Shown in pieces: positions 23,882 to 31,684 of a stretch of 64,000 nucleotides of DNA. The first letter of the stretch is position 1; every line of letters begins with the position of its first letter. Source of the DNA: Mesorhizobium sp. 113-3-3. Lineage in GTDB: Bacteria; Pseudomonadota; Alphaproteobacteria; Rhizobiales; Rhizobiaceae. The stretch is taken from NCBI RefSeq assembly GCF_016756495.1, contig NZ_AP023245.1, forward strand, positions 62,001 to 126,000, given 5' to 3'. Made by a program: the position numbers and the translations under genes. Below the pieces are notes generated by a model that made no database searches, was not told the DNA's origin, and saw only the letters and a program-made list of their open reading frames with translations.

Positions 23882-25137
23882 CGCGTCGCGCCTGCCTTGA
23901 GCCGGGCCGTGACCAGGTCTACGCTTCCGGCAAGCACATCGTCGAGAAACTGTTCGAGCCCTGCTTCGTCCTTGCCGGCGAAACGCCGCGCATCGGGCGG
24001 CAGGTCCGCGATCGTCTTCAACACGAATTCGCGCGCTTCGGATCGAAATGCTTCCGAGCTCGCATTGGAGCGCATTGATTGAGCGAGCTCCAAAGAGGGA
24101 TCCGCCACATTGCCCAAACCTCCGACAGCGGAAGCCGAAAGATCAAACTCCAGCTTCTCCACCCAGGTGTCGCCCACCTGCTCCGCTGCCTGCTCGGCTT
24201 CTGCGACGGCCAAGTCCCGGTCGCGCATCAGCGACCATGAAAGGGCAGACGTGCCGACCAGGCGAAGGCGGGCAACAAGGTAGCGCGACCTGGCACCCTC
24301 CCGGAATTGCTCCAGCCCTGCTCGGACACGAATGATCGCCTCGCCCCATTCCGACACCCCGGTCAGATCGACACTCACCCGCTCGAACTGCGCGACACTG
24401 GTGAGCCTCTCCTCGATCTCGACCGAGCGATCATCGCGGATAGTGACCAGCGTGACCGATTTCTCGCCTGCCTCGTTGACGTCCCTACCCTGAGGAATCC
24501 CTGGCATGACGAGCGCGCTCGCACCGGAATACACCTGGCGAGCGTGAATGTGGCCAAGCGCCCAATACTCAAACCCGTGGCCGTGCAGGTCGGCGACGCT
24601 GCAAGGTGCATAAACATCATGGCCTGGGGAGCCGGCCAGGCTCGTGTGCATAATGCCGATGTTCGCAGCTCCCTCTTGCGGCGCGGCATATTTGGGCAGC
24701 AGGCTTTCGGGCGCCTTGGGGCTGGCGAAACTCAGACCATGGAACGCAACGTCCACCCCAGGGCCAGACTGGATCACGGATTGGCAGCGGCCGCCGAAAA
24801 TGATCACCGTGTCGGGCAACACAAGCTGCTTCGTAATCCGCGACATGGCGTCGTGGTTGCCGCGGATCATGTAGACCCTGACGCCAGCTTGATGGAGACG
24901 CGCCATCTGGGATGCCAGAAAGCGTGCCGTCTTCATCGAAGTCTGGTCGCCATCGTAAAGATCACCGGCGATCACAAGCGCATCGACACGCTCCGCAAGG
25001 CACAAATCCACGATCGCGGTGAATGCCTGGCGGCTGGCATCTCCGACGAGCTCGGCAAGCTCAGCGTTGCGCAACGCCAGCGAGCGCAGCGGGGAGTCTA
25101 GATGAATGTCGGCGGTGTGTACGAATCGAAATGCCAT
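23878..25137 (-). CDS. YhaO-type DNA repair exonuclease, SbcD-like metallophosphoesterase
   Basis: 419 residues. All metal motifs of the Mre11/SbcD phosphoesterase are visible in order: HTADIHLDSPL (about 7-17), GDLYDGD (about 58-64), GNHD (about 93-96), GIMHTSL, and GHIHARQV (near 195). A C-terminal cap of about 170 residues follows. It should cleave DNA ends with Mn2+ under control of the YhaN ATPase encoded immediately downstream. It is the first gene of a two-gene operon. No GGAAC-type site lies upstream, unlike most neighbours, so its control is different. Confidence 0.92.
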   Translation of the reverse strand: MAFRFVHTADIHLDSPLRSLALRNAELAELVGDASRQAFTAIVDLCLAERVDALVIAGDLYDGDQTSMKTARFLASQMARLHQAGVRVYMIRGNHDAMSRITKQLVLPDTVIIFGGRCQSVIQSGPGVDVAFHGLSFASPKAPESLLPKYAAPQEGAANIGIMHTSLAGSPGHDVYAPCSVADLHGHGFEYWALGHIHARQVYSGASALVMPGIPQGRDVNEAGEKSVTLVTIRDDRSVEIEERLTSVAQFERVSVDLTGVSEWGEAIIRVRAGLEQFREGARSRYLVARLRLVGTSALSWSLMRDRDLAVAEAEQAAEQVGDTWVEKLEFDLSASAVGGLGNVADPSLELAQSMRSNASSEAFRSEAREFVLKTIADLPPDARRFAGKDEAGLEQFLDDVLAGSVDLVTARLKAGATR

Positions 25138-25570
25138 TCAGATCTCCGGTCGCTGAACATACTGATGTTCTACGGCTCGATGAATGAATTTCACGACGGC
25201 GTTAGTTGAGCCGTTCTCTAGGGAGGTACACTCCGCTATGTCCTGGCCGCAAGATGTCCAAAGCCGTAAGGGTCCCCCGCGGCGATGGTGGTGACATCGT
25301 CGAGCGTCTTGCTGGAGGTCGATATCAATTCGAGTGTCGCCCCACCATGCAGCCGGCGCAACAACTCGGAGATCGCCATGTCGCTGCCAACAACCCTACG
25401 AAGGGAAAACCGACCGTGCGCGTTGCCAAAATGGCAAGCCCGCACTCGTCCATGCCTGCGTTGACGAGTTCTTCATAGGCCGTGCATGTGCGCGACGGGT
25501 GCGGCGGCGACCGCGACATTCGATCAAATTGAGCGCGCAGTTTCGCGACCCAGGAAACGTGGAGAAAGAA
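25138..25570. other. Intergenic stretch with an unknown coding remnant
   Basis: About 430 bases. On the minus strand, 25236-25445 reads ISELLRRLHGGATLELIS followed by TSSKTLDDVTTIAAG. The sequence looks protein-like but has no ribosome-binding site and stops abruptly, so it is probably a decayed gene. On the plus strand the frame that enters the antitoxin gene is open here but shows no recognisable HTH. Confidence 0.35.
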
Positions 25571-25837
25571 ATGCTGCCGAACCGTTCGGGCCAGCGCCAA
25601 GGCAACACGCTTCGTAACCCGTCATCGGAGCGCTTGCAGGGTCGGATGCGCGAAATGGTGAAGGATATCTCGGCCGCGACGGAGCTCACCGGCGCCGTCG
25701 ACAAGGCGATCTACTGGTATCGCAACGAACCTATCGCTGACTATGGCCATCACACGGCGGCCGAACTCGTCGCTGACGGTCAGGTCGAAGCGGTTCTGGC
25801 CTTCATCCGGGATCTCGAGAATGGGGCGCGCGGGTGA
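25571..25837 (+). CDS. MbcA/ParS/Xre-type antitoxin, N-terminally truncated
   Basis: 88 residues from the ATG at 25571, preceded by GGAGAAAGA. The C-terminal toxin-binding domain is intact and diagnostic: LQGRMREMVKDI, AIYWYRNEPIADYGHHTAAELVADGQVEAVLAFIRDLENG, equivalent to the last 75 residues of the full antitoxin at 29769-30158. The N-terminal helix-turn-helix is missing apart from its end, so DNA binding and autorepression are probably lost. It overlaps the decayed RES toxin gene as GTGA, the standard antitoxin-then-toxin order. It could still neutralise a RES toxin from the second locus; that is speculation. Confidence 0.65.
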   Translation: MLPNRSGQRQGNTLRNPSSERLQGRMREMVKDISAATELTGAVDKAIYWYRNEPIADYGHHTAAELVADGQVEAVLAFIRDLENGARG

Positions 25838-26065
25838 AAGTCACCCGCGTCGGCCCCGACGAGATCTTCCATCGCTATCTGACACCCAAATGGGCTTTCC
25901 TGCCCACAAGCGGTGCAGGCGCGGCGATGGACGGCGGTCGTTTCAACCTACCTGGCATCGAAGCGCTTTATGTGTCCCGTTCGGGCCTATCTTGTCGAAG
26001 GCGATAAGGTCACGGTCCATGATCCCGATCCCCGGCTGCCGCACGACCAGTCGTCCTGGCCGTGA
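25834..26065 (+). pseudogene. RES-domain toxin gene with internal deletion and frameshift
   Basis: The GTG at 25834 opens a RES domain: VTRVGPDEIFHRYLTPKWAF, then AGAAMDGGRFNLPGIEALYVS, matching the first 43 residues of RES proteins with the NAD-binding Arg. The frame then breaks, and from about 25999 another frame reads KVTVHDPDPRLPHDQSSWP followed by a stop, the conserved RES C-terminus. The intact paralogue at 29254-29772 is 172 residues; only about 77 codons remain here and the start and stop are in different frames. About 95 codons including the catalytic Glu and Ser regions have been lost, so the toxin is dead. Confidence 0.75.
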
Positions 26066-26107
26066 GTGATCCACTGTCTCTGGGATCACAATGAGCTGAC
26101 GCCCGCG

Positions 26108-26833
26108 TCACGGCGCTTGGTCCCCAACGACATCGTCCGTACCGTCGCCCTCCCCGCTAGCCAGCGCCAGCCCGGCTGGGATATCGCCGGCCAGCAGATT
26201 GTCCTTCGACAGCAGTCCGGCATCCTCCAGCGCCTCGAAATCCGGCAGCTGGCGCAGCGTGTCGAGCCCGAACTGCGACAGGAAGTTCTTGGTCGTCACA
26301 TATGTGTAAGGCGCGCCCGGCTGCGGGTTGCGCGGCCCCGACGCGATCAGCTCCTGCGCGCGCAGCACGCCGATCAGATCGCGCGACACTTCCTTGCCAA
26401 AGAAGCTCGACAACTCACCCCGGGTGATCGGCTGAAAATAGCCGATGCACATGAGGACAAGCGCCTCCGCCTGCGACAGCTCTTTTTCCCCCTTGCCGCT
26501 GCGCTGGCCGAAGGCGGCGTGTATGACGTCGCCAAAAACCTTTTTGGTTCGGTGCTGCCAGCCGCCGGCGACCGAAACCAGTTCGTACGGGCGGCCGGCG
26601 AGCTCGGCGCGAATGTCGTCGATGATCAGCTCAAGATTGCACCTTTTACCGACGACGCGCGCCAGCACCTCGCGCGGCACCGGTTCATTTGCCGCGAAGA
26701 TCACCGCTTCGACGCGGCCCATCCATTCGCGCCAGCGAAGTTCTTGCGGCAGGTGCTCAAGCTCAGTGTCGACCAGCATCGGCTGGACATCATCCTTGCC
26801 CCGCGGGCGTTCGGATCGGGCGGCCTCGCTCAT
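26108..26833 (-). CDS. scpB: ScpB-family segregation and condensation protein (plasmid type)
   Basis: 241 residues with two winged-helix domains typical of ScpB: MGRVEAVIFAANEPVPREVLARVV opening the first, RPYELVSVAGGWQHRTK, then SQAEALVLMCIGYFQPITRGELSSFFGKEVSRDLIGVLRAQELI and the TTKNFLSQFGLDTLRQLPDF block of the second. Chromosomal ScpB works with ScpA and SMC in a condensin complex; neither partner lies nearby. Rhizobial plasmids often carry this stand-alone form next to DUF1403. It follows the DUF1403 gene by two bases and is probably co-transcribed with it. A maintenance or partition role near repABC is likely but inferred. Confidence 0.88.
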   Translation of the reverse strand: MSEAARSERPRGKDDVQPMLVDTELEHLPQELRWREWMGRVEAVIFAANEPVPREVLARVVGKRCNLELIIDDIRAELAGRPYELVSVAGGWQHRTKKVFGDVIHAAFGQRSGKGEKELSQAEALVLMCIGYFQPITRGELSSFFGKEVSRDLIGVLRAQELIASGPRNPQPGAPYTYVTTKNFLSQFGLDTLRQLPDFEALEDAGLLSKDNLLAGDIPAGLALASGEGDGTDDVVGDQAP

Positions 26834-26835
26834 CG

Positions 26836-27792
26836 CTAGAGCCCAAACAGTCGAAAGCTTGCGCGGCCGGACAACTCGTGCACGGCTTCGAGTTGTTGCA
26901 GCCGCTCGAACAGCCGCCGCGATGCAAAGCGCGACAGATTCTTCGTCGTCAGCGATCCAGAGATGGCGTCTTCACTGAGCAGCAGAAAGATTACGTCGCC
27001 AGCGCCTTTGGCGCGCAGTTTCGGCGCCACCGCCAGGAGCCTTTCGGCCCGGCGTGCCAGCTCGGCGGCCAACCGACAGGCGTCTGCGGCGGCAGCAACG
27101 AGCGCGACGCAAACCGCCCGCTCAAAATTCTTGTCCCCGGGCCGGATGCGCCGGCCACCGCCGGCCCCGATGCGAAAGGATGGTCCAAAAACCTGCGCCA
27201 TTAGGAGCGGCAGGGGCTGCGGCCAGCCCAGGCGCTGCGCCAGCACCAGGTCGGCGAGCCACCAGCCAAAGAGTTCGGCATCGGGACGCATCGCGACGAC
27301 CTCAGCGGTGATCGCCGCGGCGTCGAACGGCGCCGGACGCTGGGATACCTCGAGTTTTTCGACCTGGGAGCAAAGATCGGCGAGCACCCCGCCGTCCCAA
27401 TGGAGGCCAAGCTGGTCAAGTATCTTTCCGAGCCGGTCAGGAGTAGCGGCGGGCGGCTGCCTGGCCAACTGCCGCCAGGCGCCAAAGACGACGCCGGCGG
27501 GGCCGGGATCACCACCTGGGGGACGCAAATGCCAGGCATCGCGCAAGGCGGCAGCGTCCTCGGCGCGGCCGGCAAGCCGCATGCTGGCGGCGGCGCAGCT
27601 AAGCGCCAGCCGCTGCCGCCAAGCGCCGGCCCATGCAGGCTGCGCGCGGGCGAGCGTGTCGAGGGCACCCAGGGCGGCCCCGGCCCGGAAGGCGGCGCCG
27701 CCGTCGCTCGGCGCGCCGGAGCTTGTGAGCGCCCAGGCCGGAACGGAGGGCGGCGCAGAGAAGCTGGCGGTCGCGGGATCGAGGCGAATCAT
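26836..27792 (-). CDS. DUF1403 family protein
   Basis: 318 residues, Ala-rich (about one in five) with many Arg and Leu. The pattern PSVPAWALTSSGAPSDGGAAFRAGAALGALDTLARAQPAWAGAWRQRLAL at the start and WWLADLVLAQRLGWPQPLPLL in the middle belong to DUF1403, a family found mainly on plasmids and symbiosis elements of Rhizobiales. Predicted all-helical, with no membrane segments or catalytic motifs that I can identify. It is the first gene of a pair with scpB and is divergent from the VapB-like/recombinase pair. The function is unknown. Confidence 0.85.
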   Translation of the reverse strand: MIRLDPATASFSAPPSVPAWALTSSGAPSDGGAAFRAGAALGALDTLARAQPAWAGAWRQRLALSCAAASMRLAGRAEDAAALRDAWHLRPPGGDPGPAGVVFGAWRQLARQPPAATPDRLGKILDQLGLHWDGGVLADLCSQVEKLEVSQRPAPFDAAAITAEVVAMRPDAELFGWWLADLVLAQRLGWPQPLPLLMAQVFGPSFRIGAGGGRRIRPGDKNFERAVCVALVAAAADACRLAAELARRAERLLAVAPKLRAKGAGDVIFLLLSEDAISGSLTTKNLSRFASRRLFERLQQLEAVHELSGRASFRLFGL

Positions 27793-27959
27793 GATCTGGA
27801 GAGTAAAGCGCCGGTGCGCTTTTTGCTATGATTGTTGCACCAAAACGCACAGCCTGTCGGCGTGACAAAACGAATGATAATCTTGCATTATCGCTCATTC
27901 TGGATAAGCTTGCCGATTCAGGTAGAAATTGCCGAAAAGGTAGAACCAAGGAGCCTGTC

Positions 27960-28094
27960 TTGCCCCTGAACATCCAAAATCCGGCAACCGTCGCCCCCGC
28001 CGACGAGCTCGCACGTCGCCGGGGCATCAGCAAGACAGCGGCTGTTCACCAGGCCGGCAATGCCTTCTTCAAGACAGATGTCGAGGCAGCATGA
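27960..28094 (+). CDS. VapB-like antitoxin fragment coupled to the recombinase gene
   Basis: 44 residues from a TTG at 27960 with AAGGAG seven bases upstream. PLNIQNPATVAPADELARRRGISKTAAVHQAG is the ribbon-helix-helix DNA-binding part of VapB/PSK-type antitoxins (usual start MPLNIRN, then a SKTEAV helix). Normal members have 70-85 residues with a toxin-binding tail; here the protein stops after DVEAA. Its TGA overlaps the ATG of the recombinase as ATGA at 28091-28094, where a vapC toxin gene would be expected. It may be a stand-alone transcriptional regulator of the recombinase, or the remnant of a lost vapBC pair. Confidence 0.6.
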   Translation: MPLNIQNPATVAPADELARRRGISKTAAVHQAGNAFFKTDVEAA

Positions 28095-29215
28095 CAATGA
28101 CTGAGGATGGTCAGGACGCCACTGTGGCTTCCGGAGAGGACGATCTCCCCGACATCATCGACTTGGTCATGGAGATGGGGCGCCCGGCGAAGCAGGAGAA
28201 AGCCCCCTCCCCTATGGCAGACAGCATGGCACGGCTTCCCGCCCATCTTGACGCCCTCGCCGGCCGCGCCCGCGACTATATCGAGGCGGCGAGTTCAACC
28301 AACACCCGTCGTGCGTATGCTGCCGACTGGAAACATTTCTCGGCGTGGTGCCGGCGTCAGTCTTTTGACACCATGCCGCCGGATCCGCAGGTCGTCGGGC
28401 TCTATATCACGGCCCTGGCCTCTGGATCTGGAGGGGACAGGAAAGCGGTTTCGACGATCGAACGGCGCCTTTCATCGCTCACCTGGAATTTTGCCCAGCG
28501 TGGCCTCCTGCTCGACCGAAAAGATCGTCACATCTCAACCGTGCTTGCCGGCATTCGCAATACCCACGCAAAACCGCCGGCCCAGAAGGAAGCCATTCTG
28601 CTCGAGGATCTTATCGCGATGCTGGAGACGCTGGATCGCGGTACCCTGCGCGGTCTGCGCGACCGGGCCATGCTGCTTCTGGGCTTCGCCGGCGGCCTGC
28701 GCCGCTCCGAAATCGTCGGCCTCGACGTGGCCAGGGACCAGACTGAGGATTCGTCCGGCTGGCTCGAGATTTTGGACAAGGGCATTCTGGTGACCTTGCG
28801 TGGCAAGACTGGTTGGCGCGAAGTCGAGATCGGTCTTGGATCGGCCGACAGCACCTGCCCCGTGGTTGCCGTGGCGACCTGGCTGAAGCTCGGGCGTATC
28901 GTGCACGGGCCTGTTTTCCGCCGCGTGACCGGTAAAGGCAAGGCCGTCGGCGCCGAACGGCTGAACGCCCAGGAAGTGGCGCGGCTGGTCAAGCGCGCGG
29001 CACTGGCCGCAGGTGTGCGGGGCGATTTGTCCGAAAGCGAGCGGGAAATGAAGTTTTCAGGCCATTCGCTGCGTGCTGGTCTGGCCTCCTCGGCCGAGGT
29101 CGACGAGCGATATGTGCAAAAGCAGCTTGGCCATGCCTCCGCCGAGATGACCCGCCGCTATCAGCGCCAGCGTGACCGTTTCCGTGTCAACCTCACCAAG
29201 GCAAGCGGATTATAG
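28091..29215 (+). CDS. Tyrosine-type site-specific recombinase/integrase
   Basis: 374 residues. An N-terminal SAM-like core-binding domain (about 55-165; TRRAYAADWKHFSAWCRR) is followed by the catalytic domain. Catalytic residues are visible: Arg in GFAGGLRRSEIVGL, Lys in TLRGKTGWREVEI, HSLRAG (His-x-x-Arg), HASAEMT with the third His/Trp position, and the nucleophile Tyr in MTRRYQRQRDRF. It could resolve plasmid multimers or integrate an element; no att sites were identified. Its ATG overlaps the VapB-like stop. It lies between DUF1403/scpB and the RES module of the repABC region, a place typical of rhizobial plasmid backbones. Confidence 0.92.
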   Translation: MTMTEDGQDATVASGEDDLPDIIDLVMEMGRPAKQEKAPSPMADSMARLPAHLDALAGRARDYIEAASSTNTRRAYAADWKHFSAWCRRQSFDTMPPDPQVVGLYITALASGSGGDRKAVSTIERRLSSLTWNFAQRGLLLDRKDRHISTVLAGIRNTHAKPPAQKEAILLEDLIAMLETLDRGTLRGLRDRAMLLLGFAGGLRRSEIVGLDVARDQTEDSSGWLEILDKGILVTLRGKTGWREVEIGLGSADSTCPVVAVATWLKLGRIVHGPVFRRVTGKGKAVGAERLNAQEVARLVKRAALAAGVRGDLSESEREMKFSGHSLRAGLASSAEVDERYVQKQLGHASAEMTRRYQRQRDRFRVNLTKASGL

Positions 29216-29253
29216 GCTGGGACCCAGTCCCCTCCCCTGCCCTTACGAGCACG

Positions 29254-29772
29254 CTATGACCAAGACAACTGGTCCTTCGGCAACCTGCCGCTCGGATCGA
29301 AGACAGTTACTTTATGCGGAAGGTCCGGACCCCAGTCCCAAAGGACCAGGTTACGATCCTCGTCCTGGGCACTTGGCGCGAAGCTTGGGACCACAATTCC
29401 AGCAACATGGCGAGACCGCAGCCGGTCATAGATGGACCACGACGCCGGGCGCTCTGCGTCGCCCAGAGCCGTCGCCCAGGCGCAGGCCATGTCCTCGAGC
29501 GCGATGGTGAATTCACCCCTGGCCTCTTCCGTTGTCAGATCCACGATGTCGTCGCAGTCGACCTCATAGGAGCAAAGGACACAGGGATCGATCCGGTGCG
29601 CCAAGCCTTGGTTGGCTTCCTTGACCGCCGTCATGATTGTCAGCCCCAGATAGAGGGCCGGCACGCCTTTGGGGTTGAACCGGGCGCCTCTCATCGCCGC
29701 TCCATCACCGGAAGTCGGCTTGAAGGCCCAGCGTGGATCGTGTGCCCTGTAACAGGTTCTGACGAACCTCAC
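29254..29772 (-). CDS. RES-domain toxin
   Basis: 172 residues, full length for the family. Conserved blocks: an N-terminal CYRAHDPRWAF with the first Arg, AAMRGARFNPKGVPALYLG with the second Arg, a Glu in TAVKEANQ, SYEVDCDDIVDL, a Ser/Ile region SRHVAGIVVPSFA, and DLPHKVTVFDPSGRLP. RES proteins degrade cellular NAD+ (or ADP-ribosylate) and are neutralised by a partner with an Xre/MbcA-type fold. It overlaps its antitoxin gene as ATGA (29769-29772), with the usual antitoxin-first order on the minus strand. It probably acts in plasmid addiction next to repC. Confidence 0.88.
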   Translation of the reverse strand: MRFVRTCYRAHDPRWAFKPTSGDGAAMRGARFNPKGVPALYLGLTIMTAVKEANQGLAHRIDPCVLCSYEVDCDDIVDLTTEEARGEFTIALEDMACAWATALGDAERPASWSIYDRLRSRHVAGIVVPSFAPSAQDEDRNLVLWDWGPDLPHKVTVFDPSGRLPKDQLSWS

Positions 29773-30158
29773 GCAAAACCACCAACGGCCATGTGATCGA
29801 GATAATCACGGACCGCGGAGGCCTTGCCATCCTTCACCAGCGCTTCGGCAGTGCGTCCGCCAAATGCCGGAAGCGGCTGAGCCCGATACCAGGCCATTGC
29901 CTGTTCCTTGCCGCCTGCCCAACCGCTCACGCGGCTGATGATTTCGAGCATTTCGCGCAGACGCCCCTGGGTCTTTACCGCAGCACTTCGCTTCGAGCGA
30001 TAGAGTGTCTCACGCGCAAGACCGGCGGTCTGGGCCAACTGACCCTTGGACATGCCAAACCCATCCGCCACCTGCTCGATCGCAATCTTCCCGTTCCGGT
30101 CCATATAGGACAAGATGAGAGGCCCATTCTGCTCGGCTATCTTGAGTGCTTGGCCCAC
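29769..30158 (-). CDS. Xre/MbcA/ParS-type antitoxin of the RES pair
   Basis: 129 residues. The N-terminal half is a helix-turn-helix (IEQVADGFGMSKGQLAQTAGLARETLYR, about 25-52) and the C-terminal half is the MbcA/ParS toxin-binding domain (QGRLREMLEII, QAMAWYRAQPLPAFGGRTAEALVKDGKASAVRDYLDHM). It should bind the RES toxin and repress its own promoter. Compared with the truncated copy at 25571-25837, it shows what that gene has lost. A 167-base gap separates it from the end of repC. Confidence 0.87.
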   Translation of the reverse strand: MGQALKIAEQNGPLILSYMDRNGKIAIEQVADGFGMSKGQLAQTAGLARETLYRSKRSAAVKTQGRLREMLEIISRVSGWAGGKEQAMAWYRAQPLPAFGGRTAEALVKDGKASAVRDYLDHMAVGGFA

Positions 30159-30325
30159 AGCTTTTATCCACCATATCGGGAGTCATGTTTCTTGTGCAAA
30201 AGATATGGCATTTCCGGACAGCTTTCAAGCCCGGAGCCCGCCGGCGATAGGTGGTCGCATGCCGTGACCTATCCAGGCGCCCTTGAGCAGCGCCGAGCAG
30301 CCTGCCCCAAGAACCCTGTAACCAA

Positions 30326-31531
30326 TCATCCCGTCATCCTCGCTGCCGCGCCATTGGCCTTGAGCGCGGCCATCAGCATCGGTCCGACCGAGAACTCCCC
30401 TGCCCTCGCCTTTTCCGTCAGCACGCGCAGATAGCCACCGGCCGAATTGATGTGCTGTGCCCGCTGCAGAATACACGCAATCACGATCGCGGCGACTTCC
30501 TGACCCATCACATGGCAAGCCTCCTCATAGGCTGACGGTGAAACGCCAAGGTAGCCGCGCACCTGGGCCGCGGTGAGCATCAAATCGCGCCAGTTGGCGA
30601 TTCCGTCGAACGCATAGTCCGCAATCTCGGGGCAGGCCCTCAGCACCAGTCCAATCGGATAGCTTTTCAACCGCTCGTCCGGTGCCGGTCTTGGCTCAAC
30701 GGCCGCCCTGCTTTTTTCGAAAGCCGGTTCAAATACAAAAATGGAGTCTGTGTTTGAATCAGATTGCTGCCGCTCAGTTTGGGACTCATTGCCGCCAGGA
30801 TTCGTGGAATTCGTAATGCTTTCCAGCATCCTATCCACTTCATCATGGAGTACGGTCAGCTCGGCAACGATCCCTTCAAGCTGTGACCGCCCTGCCCTGC
30901 GCGGAATTGCATCCACGATGGACCGAAACCGCCTACAGACGCTGCCCCAGTCGCCAGGAACCCCTTCCTCGATCGCCGCCTCGACCAGCTTCTGGACGTC
31001 CCTGCGATGCAGCGTGATCCGCTCCCGCATCAATTTCAGCGCCAGGCACTCGGCGCGGACCTGCTCGGCGGCGCGCTGAAACTCCGCGGCCCGTGTCAGC
31101 AGAGGCGCCAACGAGAATCCGAAGGCTTCCGTGACAGCACCGCCCTGCCCCTTGCGAGCGAATCTCTTGCCGTTCGGACTGTCGCGGCGAATGATCAGGC
31201 CGCAACTCACCAGCTCGGCCAGGTTCCTTCTCAGCGTTGAATCGGCCATGCCGTGCGCCCGCAAAGATAGCTGTGCGTTCGACGGGAAGACCATCAAGCC
31301 GTTTTCCTCGCTGATCTGGTCGTCAGGATAGAACGTCAACAGCCCGCTCAGCACCGCCAGGGCACGATCGCCAACGCCGACAATCGACTTGCCCTCGCAT
31401 AGCCACCGGTAGACCTGCCATTTCTCAACGGTGGCCCCTTCCGGAATCTGCCGCGACGCGGCATTGGCCTTCACCAAGGCAAGCGTCATCGGCCGCCGCC
31501 CAAAGGGCGTCGTCGCAAACCCACTCTCCAT
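30326..31531 (-). CDS. repC: RepC plasmid replication initiator
   Basis: 401 residues from the ATG at 31531, preceded by GGTGAGGGAA; a GTG three codons upstream overlaps that site. Family features: TTPFGRRPMTLALV at the start; the winged-helix DNA-binding part with KWQVYRWLCEGKSIVGVGDRALAVLSGLLTFYPDD and FPSNAQLSLRAHGMADSTLRRNLAELVSCGLIIRRDSPNGKRFARKG; and the C-terminal GYLGVSPSAYEEACHVMGQEVAAIVIACILQRA. RepC is the essential initiator of repABC replicons, and the origin usually lies inside its gene. Its level should be limited by the antisense RNA encoded at 31625-31676. Confidence 0.95.
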   Translation of the reverse strand: MESGFATTPFGRRPMTLALVKANAASRQIPEGATVEKWQVYRWLCEGKSIVGVGDRALAVLSGLLTFYPDDQISEENGLMVFPSNAQLSLRAHGMADSTLRRNLAELVSCGLIIRRDSPNGKRFARKGQGGAVTEAFGFSLAPLLTRAAEFQRAAEQVRAECLALKLMRERITLHRRDVQKLVEAAIEEGVPGDWGSVCRRFRSIVDAIPRRAGRSQLEGIVAELTVLHDEVDRMLESITNSTNPGGNESQTERQQSDSNTDSIFVFEPAFEKSRAAVEPRPAPDERLKSYPIGLVLRACPEIADYAFDGIANWRDLMLTAAQVRGYLGVSPSAYEEACHVMGQEVAAIVIACILQRAQHINSAGGYLRVLTEKARAGEFSVGPMLMAALKANGAAARMTG

Positions 31532-31589
31532 TTCCCTCACCTTTCACGAAGGCAAAAGAAACCTGCTCGCCGAAACGGCGCCACGACTC

Positions 31590-31618
31590 TTGACAGTGAT
31601 TCGGGGAAGTGCGATTCT
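31590..31618 (+). promoter_or_regulatory. Promoter of the repABC antisense RNA
   Basis: A consensus -35 TTGACA (31590-31595) and, after 17 bases, a -10-like GATTCT (31613-31618) lie on the strand opposite repABC, in the repB-repC gap. This is where ctRNA promoters sit in other repABC plasmids. Confidence 0.65.
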
Positions 31619-31624
31619 CAGCTT

Positions 31625-31676
31625 GCTACAGACGAGAAGGGCTTCCGCGACGGCGACGTTCGGGGGCCTTTTTCTT
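31625..31676 (+). ncRNA. Counter-transcribed RNA (incompatibility ctRNA) of repABC
   Basis: The gap of 153 bases between repB and repC contains a promoter followed by a transcript of about 50 bases. It ends in an intrinsic terminator: GGCTTCCG (31640-31647) pairs with CGGGGGCC (31661-31668) using two G-U pairs in RNA, followed by TTTTTCTTTT. Known ctRNAs of repABC plasmids are 50-60 bases with exactly this architecture and repress repC by antisense pairing with the leader, causing incompatibility. Size, place and terminator all agree; the 5' end is estimated from the -10 box. Confidence 0.75.
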
Positions 31677-31684
31677 TTGCGGTT

